DNA of 64,000 nt, taken from positions 1,550,001 to 1,614,000 of the forward strand of contig CM082597.2 in NCBI GenBank assembly GCA_040954595.2, given 5' to 3'. How positions within the stretch are numbered: position 1 is the stretch's first letter; every line of letters begins with the position of its first letter. Made by a program: the position numbers and the translations under genes. This DNA is from Balanoglossus misakiensis (Eukaryota; Hemichordata). Positions 34,601 to 44,623 of this stretch are shown one piece after another. The notes under the pieces were generated by a model. The model was not told where the DNA came from and made no database searches. It was given only the letters and a program-made list of their open reading frames with translations.

Positions 34601-35255
34601 ATGGAAAACATGGCCAGTCGACCTTTTGCAAAGGTGCTTGTCTATGTAGACCCTGTGAAGCCTCCGATCTCACCCATTTTACCCAATCGGAAGCCAAATA
34701 ACAGACTTCCCAAATTACAAAGACGAGGCCAAGGGCAGGATTCATCGCGACCAAGGAGCCCACCACCTGAGGTGAGTTGTTGCACCATCTACTCTCCCAT
34801 TTGATTTGTGTATATATAAACCCTTTCACCATCATGGTCCGGTCCAGAACCATTGTTTTCTATGGTAAAGTTGGACCTCTATAGAAGGAACTGGGGGATA
34901 TGTATACAGGATTGGTATTCTTTGGGTGGGATATTTGAGGTTAGAATAGGCTAGGTGATTATTCACTTGCCTTGAACTAACATGACCCAATTCTTTTTTT
35001 ATTTCACAGGATTTCAAGACACTGCCTCTGTCTGTGGAACCTACAGATGATGGCATAGCAGCTGTTGGAACCGTGATGTTTACCCTGCCAGGTGGCACAT
35101 CTGCTCCTCTAAGAGGGTGTCTTGGTTCTTCTCTTGTTCTTCTCAAACACTCTCAGACCCGCATGACTGAGACGCGACCACCAGTACGGCAGAAAGTGGC
35201 TGCCCCTCAGAGGAGGCTTTCGAGGCCGGGGCCACGATCTGCTGTTATTGCGTAG
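16652..35255 (+). CDS. MEGF8: MEGF8, multiple EGF-like-domains protein 8 (complete, 42 coding exons)
   Basis: Forty-two exons join in a single open phase to 2814 aa, close to the roughly 2800-residue vertebrate protein. It is a type I membrane protein of the attractin/MEGF8 family. Domain order: signal peptide, CUB 1, EGF, six-bladed kelch 1, PSI cluster, calcium-binding EGF, laminin-type EGF, CUB 2, EGF, kelch 2, second PSI cluster, further EGF and laminin EGF, juxtamembrane region, one transmembrane helix (about residues 2634-2657) and a 157-residue cytoplasmic tail. The tail has the family motif MASRPFA (2680-2686; bases 34610-34630). In vertebrates this region couples to the MGRN1/RNF157 ubiquitin ligases, and with MOSMO lowers surface Smoothened, damping Hedgehog signalling. 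The start ATG is the first after an in-frame TAG and opens a signal peptide ending near GLTGQASA. Exon 28 uses a GC donor. Exon coordinates are given in the four module entries below. Confidence 0.95.
18514..18540. mobile_element. Fragment of MITE family B
   Basis: GGCCACTAACACAGGTTTGA matches one terminal segment of the element at 23428-23637. It lies in MEGF8 intron 1. It is only a short remnant. Confidence 0.35.
19202..19300. repeat. 55-bp direct duplication in MEGF8 intron 3
   Basis: The string GCATTGTGGGTAGTGGGGAG and the following 24 bases occur at 19202 and again at 19256. The two copies look identical over about 44 bases. Confidence 0.85.
20359..20386. repeat. Long poly-G run in MEGF8 intron 6
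   Basis: An almost pure G tract of more than 20 bases between exons 6 and 7, about 35 bases after the donor site. Such runs can form G-quadruplexes and are prone to length error in assemblies. Confidence 0.8.
22798..22889 (+). mobile_element. TTAA-flanked MITE copy 2, in MEGF8 intron 13
   Basis: Left end TTAACCCTTTCACCCC, middle TCTTTAGAGGTCC and GGTTTGGACTGAACCATGG, right end TGCTGAAAGGGTAAA. The outer TTAA is kept on the left and decayed on the right. Confidence 0.7.
23428..23637. mobile_element. MITE family B, near-complete copy, in MEGF8 intron 14
   Basis: About 210 bases with imperfect inverted ends: ACAGTCAAACCTGTGTTA on the left and TAACACAGGCTTGACTGT on the right. Internal GTGGCCAC- and GACAGGTCAAT-type blocks are also roughly palindromic. 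It has no coding capacity. Confidence 0.7.
23992..24070 (+). mobile_element. TTAA-flanked MITE copy 3, in MEGF8 intron 15
   Basis: TTAACCCTTTCGTGCCC, CTCTTTAGAGGTCCAACC and GGTTTGGACTCAACCATGG align with copies 2 and 4. The right terminal repeat is lost. Confidence 0.65.
27569..27596. repeat. GA microsatellite in MEGF8 intron 25
   Basis: A run of GA dinucleotides 60 bases after the exon 25 donor. Confidence 0.8.
28818..28819 (+). other. MEGF8: Non-canonical GC donor, MEGF8 intron 28
   Basis: Exon 28 ends ACAG at 28817, followed by GCAAGG. Acceptor CAACAG precedes exon 29 at 28986. Reading on past the donor leaves the kelch fold and soon meets a stop, whereas the GC-AG junction continues the kelch repeat in phase. 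Confidence 0.75.
30008..30090. mobile_element. MITE family B, degraded copy, in MEGF8 intron 31
   Basis: AACCTGTATTAGTAGCTACC, GGCCACCTCTATATA and GGGCCACTTTGTTACA match the left half of the element at 23428-23637. Confidence 0.55.
31934..32025 (+). mobile_element. TTAA-flanked MITE copy 4 (best preserved), in MEGF8 intron 36
   Basis: Starts TTAACCCTTTCACCCC and ends GGTGGTAAAAGGGTTAA, so both TTAA flanks (31934-31937 and 32022-32025) and the inverted AACCCTTT ends remain. The length is 92 bases including the TTAAs. TTAA duplication with CCCTTT-type ends is characteristic of piggyBac-mobilised elements. Confidence 0.75.
32694..32762. mobile_element. MITE family B, fragment, in MEGF8 intron 38
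   Basis: TATAGACAGGTGGCC, GACAGGTCAATT and GGTGGCCACTAACACAGGTT match the right half of the copy at 23428-23637. Confidence 0.55.
33304..33393 (-). mobile_element. TTAA-flanked MITE copy 5, in MEGF8 intron 39
   Basis: TTAACCTATTCGCC, CCCAAATCCATTGTTTTCTA, TGGTAAAGTTGGATC and GATGAAAGGGTG give the reverse orientation of copies 2-4. Confidence 0.6.
34817..34895 (-). mobile_element. TTAA-flanked MITE copy 6, in MEGF8 intron 41
   Basis: TAAACCCTTTCACCATCATGG, ACCATTGTTTTCTATGG and TAAAGTTGGACC match copy 5. The flanking TTAA has decayed to TAAA and the far end is eroded. Confidence 0.6.
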
Positions 35256-37250
35256 TGAGCTTCTTCAGATTTTGCATGGTGTGTTGAGTGAGATGTGACC
35301 AAGATGTGATGCAGACCCTTTTATTGCAATCCCTGACAGTGTTTTTGTTAAGGATGGTACCCCAGGAAATGTTAACCTAGTCATACATGTATCAATGCAT
35401 TTATATAAATGGGTATCAGAAATCTTACCAGGTTCCCAAACCAGTGTTCCCCAACCTTAGCAAAAACACTGTCTGTATAACCACCCAAGAAGCTGCAACG
35501 TGTTGTGAAGTTCCATTAATTCTTGTGGTGTTGTAAAAGCAATCTCTGCTATAATGTTTCCAGTACATATACAATGCAATATATATTTGTTATTGCTGTA
35601 ACTAAACTCACATGGTCACATGTGAGTTTGCAAGTTGCAGTAGTCATGTTGCAGATTTCTCAAAAATAGCCATGGAAGAATTTACATAAGAACTAAAAAG
35701 GAAGAGTTTGACGTAATATTCATAATACCAGATGGAATTTCCCACACAAATCAAATTTATCAAAACATTAATGATATCAACTACAGACTTTGATCCTTTC
35801 ACACAAATGAATTAGAAATACTGGGACTACATTTTGCCACATGGTTCCAATTTTCAAATACATTTAACTAGGCAGCTGTTATACAGTCATTGACTTTAAT
35901 ACTCCGTTCAAAACTTATTTTTTCACAAAGGCTGAAGCTTATTTTTATATTGTGTACTGATATAACTCTCACTGAGTTTTGAAAACTCAAACCCTTCTGG
36001 AATAAGAATGAAGAGAAGTTTGGCAGCTTCTCTGTTTATTTTTCAATGAAAGAGAGTTCTCATGTAAGAAGACAGCGGCCATTTTGCTCCTGAACAAATA
36101 AGAATTGGTTGAAACAGCAGCCGTGATTGGCTGGCCATGTGTGACGTCATGAATTTCTATTGTTACTCACCCAATTGCATTGTACCAGATTCAGTCCCTT
36201 GATTTCCAATTTAACCAAGATTTAATTATGGTAAAATCACTATGTCCTAATCATGTTTATCGATAAGATTTCATCCGAACTTTTCAGAGGATTAACATAA
36301 TACCCCTAATCATGATAAAAGTCCTTTTTACACAAGCAATCATTTATATACAATAAACTGTCATATCATTTGTATTCCCTTCCCTCATCACCAAGAACAT
36401 AGCCAGGCTGGAGCAGAAATCATGTTGATCAATGCACAAATGAGCTTACCAAACGCATCTTGGAAATCAACAAAGCATGATCCTGAGTGACATTGCATCA
36501 AAGATATAAATTGGTCACATTTTTGTGAAATGTAAAATTGAACTGGATTTTGAAAGTGAATGGACAAAGCAACTTCTGGATCACATTTTTGGTGTAGAAG
36601 AATTTGAAGTCTTATGAAGACTATACTATAGTGTGTTTCAGATGTAAACTTTATTTTTACTGAACATTTATTGACACGGTATGTACATGTATTCAATCGC
36701 TTTGCTGCGAACAATTTGAGCAGCAAGTTCTCTGAAAATCAAATATGTTTATTGAAACTGAAAAATAATATGTTTTCAGAAATTAATTTTGATAGAGTAC
36801 ATCATTACCATAATGAAAGCATCGATGTCATCTTTAGAAAAAAAATTGTAAATTACATGTGACTCAGAATGTCAAAATTTCATTGAAAGGCATATTGGTC
36901 AGGATTTATTTTCTAAGGCCAGTAACTGTGGGGATACTTGTGTGTGTGTGTGAGGGGAGGGGGAAGTATGGAAAAGTTAGAATTACACATCTAAGGCAAA
37001 ACATGGATATTGTGTGCTATAGTGCTGCAGGAGATATTTTTTAATGATTTTTTTTTTCACGTTAGAATTATGTCAATTATGAAGGGAATGAGTGTGTTAC
37101 ACAATGTATATAAGATATCCCTTCCTCTTTTTATTTTATTCTTCGGAAAATGTTTCCAGGATTTGCAAGATGTAAATATGGCGTAGAATCTTTGTTTAGA
37201 TAGCAATAAACGTTTGTATGAAATCGGTTCCATTTTTCTGGACATGATCA
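35256..37250 (+). other. MEGF8 3' untranslated region and downstream sequence
   Basis: No convincing exon on either strand. AATAAA occurs at 36352-36357 and 37205-37210 on the plus strand; either could end a long MEGF8 3' UTR. The reading frame on the minus strand near 36400-36700 has no recognisable protein character. Confidence 0.4.
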
Positions 37251-38562
37251 TTATTACGTCCTGGTTCAGACATTTCTGTGCTGGTGTGTGGTCATCCCAC
37301 AAAGTTGTCTGGTTGAGACGCTGCTGTTAAGAATCAGTAACATTGTACTTTCTTTACGCCCAGATATTTGTTCACCAGGTACTTACCTTTATCCTGTCCA
37401 TAACACCAACAATGTTAGGTGGGAAATGACAGGGTGGTTAAAGCACGCATGAGTGCTCTTTGACATATCTGTCAGTTCAGATAAGCAATGCAAGCAAAGT
37501 GAAATTCCTTTTATCGGATAGTCCCACTGCCATTTTGACAGTTCAATACACGTATGTTGCACGTAGTCACTTTCTATGAGGAACATTAACGAGAAGTTAG
37601 TTTTATGATCATGTGATTACATTTCTGGTGCAGATTTCCTGGTTTAGAAGACCGGGCGTGGTAGTGGTTAAAAATTTTAGACGTAGGACACGGACGCTTG
37701 GTAGTGAGCCATGTTGGTGTAATCTCTGTTGAATTTAATGTTCGTCTTTTCGCTGTGATAGCCAGCGAATAATCTCTTGATCGCAAGATTTTGCTGTCGG
37801 AGACGTTGCGTGGTCGTGTTTGTCGGCTGAGTACGTTTGATTTTGAAAAGGCCAGACTCCGATTCCTTGAGAATATTCAATTTTGGCGTGATTTACACTA
37901 AGCTACGGTGAGTTTTCTCTTTCTTTGTATCAGTACAGTGAACAACCAGTTTTATTCTTTGTAATATTTTTAAAACTTCTCACATACTTCAATATAGCAA
38001 AGAATTGGAAGGTTTGAAGGTCGTTCATTTTTCTGAAAATCTGTTTCCGCGGCGCATACTACACTCATGCAAAGTGTGTTTCCCTTTAGCATGCATGCCT
38101 GTCAAATAAGTAAGTGTTATGAAACGCCTTCTACCAGACACTTCCCCTTGCAATCTCAACACAACTGAAGTATATAGAGTTTTTTTTTTAATTTTCTTTC
38201 CTCGAGAACTAAAGGAAAGAGCTAGTGCGATGTGACATGACATTTTGTCTTAAGTATATGAACATTCCCTCTGGATTTGGTTATCTAATTTCTACAGATG
38301 TTTTAGAACATTCGAAATGTTTGTTAGTGCACGAATTCACAACTACAATGTTGTCTTTCTTCACAACGGCGGTATTTTTTAGCAGAACTCTGTCAAGATC
38401 GATAAAGAGGTCATGCGTTTGTCGGTGTGGTGGTAATAAATAACGCGTAGCTAGTTATTTATACCGGAATGTCATTTCAAATAGTACGACGTTTATTTTA
38501 TTTATAAAAAACATGATTGTAAATAACTGAATATATATTTTATTTACCTTTACATACTTAAG
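37251..38562 (+). other. Upstream region of the MS4A-like gene with a candidate non-coding first exon
   Basis: A good donor, CTACG then GTGAGT, ends a possible untranslated exon at 37907. A possible acceptor, ACTTAAG at 38556-38562, precedes the coding exon. Together they suggest a 5' UTR intron of about 650 bases. This is inference from splice consensus only. Confidence 0.35.
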
Positions 38563-38575
38563 GCTTTCTTCTAAA

Positions 38576-40241
38576 ATGCAAGAGCCTCCGTGTGAACAAG
38601 AACAGGTTGCCATAGAGATGACGGATGCATCTCAGGTCTTGCCAGCACCAACACAACAACCCACAAGGTTGATGATCGCCCAGCGCAATATTGCTGGACT
38701 TGGGCTTTGGCAGTGTTATCTGGGTGGAATTGCAGTATTCTGCGGAGCAGTTGGAACGGTAGCCGGCTTTTGTTTGCATTTCTTGGGCTCAGGGTTATGG
38801 TGCGGCAGTTTTGTAAGTAAGAACATATTTCTTAAATGTAGTCACGAATCAGGGAAGGCGAAGATGTGTAGACGAAACTGTATCCGTGCGCAAGTTCACA
38901 TAATGTAGTGGCAACATGCTATGAAGCCACCATTGGCCATAGTACTTCACACTTTTAATGACGTAATAGCGGTTAATACTTATTCACACAACATCTTGAA
39001 TAAAAGTATGTTATTTTGTTATTCTTAGTTCATAGTAACCGGGATTGTCGGCCGTGTAGCAGCAATTAAGATGACAAATGGAAAAGTAAGTTATGGAATA
39101 TTCTTCTATTGCTTACCCTGCCCACAAACGTAGTTTGAAAGCCAATGGTAATTGCCAAACCGAAAATATTCTCCCACGTGCAATTCAGACGAATCCAGTC
39201 ATTTAAAGTAAATGATGAGAAGTTGTTGATTACTGGGTAATACTTGTTGACTCTGTTCACAGATTATAGCTTTCATGGTACTGTCAATCATCTCGGCGTC
39301 CTTCTTTGCTGGTTATCTGTTTATCTTCGCTATTGCTTCAATGATCTCACAAAAAATAAGCTGCGGTGGGTGGAGTGATTTTATTGTAAGTAAATACACC
39401 AGTTTGATGGAAATTCAGCCAACCAAGTGATTGGTCAACAAACGACAGAAAGTGGGTAGATTTCACGAGTGAGTTGCTGGATGAATGATTGAATTGATAG
39501 GTGTGTGTGTGTGTGGGTGGGGGATGGGTGTAACTGGTGCTATGTTTGATGAACTCCTATAATGCAAGAACAATCTAACAATCTATCAATCAATATCGGG
39601 ATTACCACAAAAAGACACAAGGGGCTGATTAGTATAACTGTTTGTCTTCATTACACAGTTGTTTGCAATGGAGATTGATATTATCATACTCATTGTTGCC
39701 ATCACTGAATGCGTTATTGCCATTAAATCATACAAATTCTGTAGAGCTGTTTACTGGTGGCGCCATCAACTGGTGAGTGAAAACCTGTCTAAATCTATAA
39801 GGCATTCTACTTTCAAATCAATTCAGTGTAAATGAGGTTGTTGGTAAGCTCATACACGTGCATCTAAGTCTAACCCCACTCGTTTCATAGGTTGTGGATG
39901 ATGTCCCAACAGAAGGGGCAGGAACCAGCGATCCAAATGATCTGCCATTTGAGGACACCCAGCGTATACCCCAACCAACAGAGTCTCCTGCCACGATGAC
40001 TCCGAATGCAGAGTTATCTTCTGGACACCAGCACACCCAGCAAACACAACCACCGCAGCAGTTGCAGCAAGCACAGCCACTAAAAGTGCCAGAGTGCATG
40101 CTGCAGCAGACACGAGATGTCACCATCGGAGGGGAAGCAACCTCAAACACCACCAGTAACGCTGCTTCAAGCAATCCTCCGGATTATTATATCGATGATG
40201 ATATGACACCTCGCTTATTAGAACACGAAGCTCTTCCTTAG
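38576..40241 (+). CDS. MS4A-like four-transmembrane protein (complete)
   Basis: Five coding exons (38576-38812, 39029-39085, 39263-39385, 39659-39772, 39891-40241) give 293 aa, all introns phase 0. The layout is an N-terminal cytoplasmic segment with acidic residues, then four hydrophobic helices: about 46-68 (CYLGGIAVFCGAVGTVAGFC), 78-93 (FFIVTGIVGRVAA), 99-126 (IIAFMVLSIISASFFAGYLF) and 140-163 (LFAMEIDIIILIVAITECVI), then a long C-terminal tail of about 115 residues rich in Gln, Pro and Thr. The Gly-rich first helix, short second helix and a loop with C-G-G-W resemble the MS4A (CD20-like) family. The tail ends with a PPDY sequence fitting the PPxY WW-binding motif. MS4A proteins are plasma-membrane channel-like or signalling adaptors. 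Family assignment rests on topology and exon phase, so related tetraspan families remain possible. Confidence 0.75.
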
Positions 40242-43200
40242 ACATAAGCTAGGTTAGATGTCCAATGTAGTCTCTGTAAGCAGATTGTAGTAGCCTGTGT
40301 CAGCCAGCCTGAACAACTGGTTCATGATACGTTTGTATTTTTATACACCCAAGTATTTTAGATAACAACTTTGTAAGAACCAACTAAACTCATTTGAGTG
40401 TCTAGATATAACACTAAAAGTGAAGAATAACCTAGATATTATTGATACTATCTTTACTATGCATTGGTTCCTGTTCACAGAAATTTGCTTAGACTATTTA
40501 CTTTAGGTGTGCATATGTTTTTGCCTTGTCAGTGATGTATTTGAATCTTGAATTCAATTTGGTGATCGACACACGTATTTGCATGTTGTAGATACAGTCA
40601 CGTGGTGTTTACGAGTAAGAGTAGATCACTGAGCAGGAGGGGTCAAAGGTAGAAGGTACAACTTTGCATACTGCAAGTGCTGCACCTGTCATCGATTACA
40701 GCAATCGGTTTTCAGACCATGCTTGGAACAGACTTGCGAAACCGGACGTCTAAAAGGCTGATGCTTCTGGCCTCCAGTAGGGTTCTTCTGGTCACTGCTT
40801 GCTGCTCCAGGGTGCAGGGTCGCCATTTTCGTTTGTATCCGTGTTAGTTGGACGTGTGTTCATTTGTGTACCTGTCAGCCTACCAGCAATATAATGGCAT
40901 GCCAGCCCGGGTCAATTACCCACGTATACGCCTGCACTGTCTACTCGAACTCACTGCACTGCCAGTTAGTTTGCCGTCTGCGTATACAGTCTTCAACCAA
41001 GTAGCGGTGTTCCGGCCACAGGAAATCGTCGTGTCGTCGGTTGCCAGCACTTGTTCCGTCGTTCTTCGTTTGGAGACTGTGAAGACTGTTTTTGCTGTGA
41101 GTATTTCTGTGCAAAATGTGTCGTCACCTGCATTATTATATTAAGTTCTTAGAGAAGTGTTTTAGTGTGCTTAGTTTTTGCATTTTGTTGTTTTGGTGTA
41201 CATAACAGACTAGTTAAATCACAATCACTTGTGTGTGAGAGTCATTTGCCAAGTAGAAGAAAATGGTCCAAGAATGGTTGAAATTTAGTTCCAATGACGT
41301 GACTCGTTGCGCTTGGAAGTATACATAATTACATGTTACGTAACTTAATTAAACTAAACTAAACAAAACTTTAACTTGATTAAGTACAGCGCCACGACAG
41401 GCACAACCTTGCATAGGCTTTTGTTTTTAGGCGTAGAGCGAGGATTGAATTATACCTGATCGACACTCACCACCCGCGCCCCCAGTGGCCCAAATGAATA
41501 CCCATATTAGGGTTCGATATTTGACATAGTTGACCTTGAGGTGGCTGTCCCTTTTACTGTTACCGTGTTAGACTGTACGCTGAGTTCAAGGTACTTTAAT
41601 TAGAGTAATTTTTTCGGTCAGCGAACCATATACAGATCATTGGACGATAACTATCTGTTACACCCCAGAGTACACTGGGGAAAAGTCCCCCTGGGTAAGG
41701 GCAACACATATGTACACAAGTATTGTGTTGGCAACGCTTACAGGTAACCTTAGTGATAGCATGACAACCAGGCCAGTCTCAAACATACCATGTGCTCGTG
41801 CGTAGACAAGGGAACAAATCGTCTGTGTAGAGATCTACGTAATCTGTCACCTAATAACGATGCCTTTAAGAAATAAGTAGACGTTTATGTAAACAGAGAG
41901 TGGCTGGGTGTTCAATCGACAGGCTGTTTTACGATCCAAAGAATTGGCTCCGAGTCCTTCGCTACGAACTATTTACCCGGCCACGTTACTGGCACTCGAG
42001 CCGATAATCCATATAACGGATTCCACGCTCCGTTGAAGTGTTTATGTAAGGGTTTGCCTGTAGTTGTAATTCAACCACGTAACTCAATTAGTTACGTGCC
42101 GTAACGACCTACACACCTGGGTTGGAGCGTGCCTATACTGTCTCTGTCAGGTGTCTTTTTGACTTTCTCCCCGTACATATATGTCTGTCGGTCGGTCGGT
42201 CTGCATCCACTAAGTGAATCAGTTTCAGGGACAAGCTCTGATATTTACATAATTAGAAAACGATGGTCAAGGATAAGAATATGAACTATGGGGGGAATAC
42301 CCCCATTACAAATGCAATAAGTTTTAAGATTTCCTGTGTCGAAAGAATCGTGTGATTTGGTTCATTTATGAGTATTTGTTGGGGTGGTTATCGATAGGAT
42401 GTGCACGTAAATTTGGAGTTTTATTCGCAGTTGGTATGGCGACCCCACGTAATTGCTGTCCTGCTCAATTGCGCGGTCACACTATTGAATAACACATCTA
42501 AAATCGCGTTCATGAAAACCTCCGGAGTAAACAACACACACCGCCGCCCAAACAAATTCGATTTCACGTCAACCGTGTGTACAAACACAAAGGGGTCATC
42601 TGTGTGTGTTGGAAAACATTATTCCATAGAGAGACCTGTGTACTGACGTCAATCACTCAGACACAATACCCTTTATCGCGAGAACAATATCATACAACGG
42701 ATCTTTAACAATGCCTGTGCAAAATAGAGCATGTAAGAACTGCGAAAATATCCCGCTGCAAACAAAGGTGGGTGATTGTGCGCAGCTACTGCTCTCAATA
42801 TAAAATAGGGTTCTGCTGAAAATGCCAAGTCTTCAAATTGCAGAAATATTGAACTGCGTACTTAGCACACGAGGGTCAGCAAGGGGTCTGTGACCTGACA
42901 ATATTCGGCCTCCCTCAACAACGGGACGAGGTTTGCGTCAACAGCGGGTGTGGTCTTCCTGAGGTGCATTGTAAGAAGGCATGAAAAGATCTTTAAGACG
43001 CCGTTATCACGGCACCATTGTCGTCTGAGACGATGTGCGTTTTAACGGCTGTTCTGAGCTGCACTGGTTGAGCAATGTCAACAAAGGCGACGCAACGCAA
43101 GTGCCAAAAGAAGGCAGTCTTCATGGTGCATGCATTATTCCCCCAAATAACGGTTATGCAAACTATTCACTGTCGGCATTCCCTTGTATATTTTCTAATT

Positions 43201-44623
43201 ACCCCAATGCACGAATGATTACCCTTAGCAACCAAGAATTAACAAGGCTGCAAACAAACCAATGAACTGCATAACATGTAATCGGTCGTTTCAAATGGAT
43301 ACCGGGAACGCAGGTGTCACCATGTTCTAAAAAGAAAAACACTATTGAAGTAGTATTAAGTAAGAGAAAAATCTTTCTAAGATTTTACTCAACGTATAGT
43401 CTGCAAGAGCAGTAGTTCTCTGCATTTTCAGAAAGCGGTTGATAATTTTGCAAGGTTTAATGCAGATTGTTTATAGACAATTTTCGGTGTTTAATAAGAT
43501 GTGCGAGAGTTTCGCCAGGTGAAAGACATAACCTTCAGTGATAAATTTTCCAGAACAAAAAATGGCGTCTTGTTTCTTGTTGCTTTTTTCTTTGCCTTTG
43601 AAAGGTAGTCTGGATTCAGTGAAGATTAATCAAAGCGTCGATTGTTGTTCATTGGTTGGCAAAGGCGCTTTAGAAGGGTCCCTCGCTTTTGATGGACATG
43701 AGTGCCAACGCCTTCATCTTTGAATTAAGTTAAGTGTGTTTGAGCAAACTCTATCCCAAGAGACGCTATTCACTGGTTCTTTAGTGTGATCAGCTTGAAT
43801 GTACGGATACACGTGGAGGAATGTAACTTTTTGACACTTCTTTTCGGGTACAGTCGCTTTGGCCGCAAGGTACATTCATTGTTATGGGCACAGTGGGCTG
43901 ACAATCATGTCCAGGCTGAAGTTGTCGTTTTGGCCTTAGATTGCAAGTACATTTGCTGTTCCTATAAGTAGCAAACATGCAAACTAGTACACGCAATATA
44001 CAAGTTTTTGAGATAAGAAGAGCAGCACAATCAAATTTGTCCAATGATTTGAGTGACGTCCGCCAACCCAAGTTATACTCAATTTATTTGCTGATGCGAC
44101 TTAGCAAGAATGGAAACATCATGAAAACTTATCATATTGAAACTTAACGTTTTGGTAAAAACGGTAAACAACATGTAGCATCTTTATCAATCGTGCAAAC
44201 TTTGAGAAGTAAGCTTATGAAAGATATATAAGCAAATCAACAAATCAATTATGCCTCCAGTATTTTTATAAAAAATGGAGAGAAAAGAAAGTTTTTTGGA
44301 TAACTGTAACGTCACTTGTTCCTTATACGGATACGGGATTTTACTGAGAGCTTAACATTTCTATTTTTCTTTCGGGGAGCAAGTTACATTGTTCTCGGCG
44401 AGAGATTTATGTTTAAAAAAAAACTTGGCAGGTATACCCCTACCGCAATAAATAGACTTTCCCGAGGTTGGCGCAGCATTGTGTATATGAGTGAGCGTAG
44501 TTGTCTCCCCTAGCAACAATACTTAAGTACGTCAGTTGTGTCGGTGGTGAGGCAGTCAGTAGCTCCTTTGGACTTGTCGAGGACGAACGTACAACGCCTA
44601 AGACTGTTCAGAAACCTGTAACC
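40242..44623. other. Intergenic region between the MS4A-like and Ly6-like genes
   Basis: About 4.4 kb in which I could not support a gene. The longest frame (40848-41144) is intact but shows no signal peptide, domain or cysteine pattern. Short tetranucleotide runs occur (GGTC near 42186). Confidence 0.4.

Larger units (their letters stand above)
30139..35255 (+). other. MEGF8: MEGF8 exons 32-42: PSI/EGF cluster, juxtamembrane, transmembrane and tail
   Basis: Exons 30139-30280, 30462-30678, 30795-31012, 31134-31395, 31539-31713, 32068-32260, 32466-32639, 32959-33104, 33418-33647, 33927-34771 and 35010-35255. Cysteine-rich PSI pieces include [13 protein letters not shown]; exon 36 has an EGF ([18 protein letters not shown]), and exons 37-40 laminin-type EGF halves. 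The 845-base exon 41 holds the juxtamembrane part, with a basic RRKR site at residues 2526-2529, the transmembrane helix ([20 protein letters not shown]) and MASRPFAKV. The last exon ends ...PRSAVIA and a TAG stop. Confidence 0.9.

Noticed and set aside
36388-36726. 112-codon minus-strand frame in the MEGF8 3' region
   Set aside because: No homology or motif is recognisable, and it overlaps the probable 3' UTR.
40848-41144. 98-codon frame downstream of the MS4A-like gene
   Set aside because: It has no signal peptide, domain or cysteine pattern and no supporting splice sites. Its length is within chance expectation for this composition.
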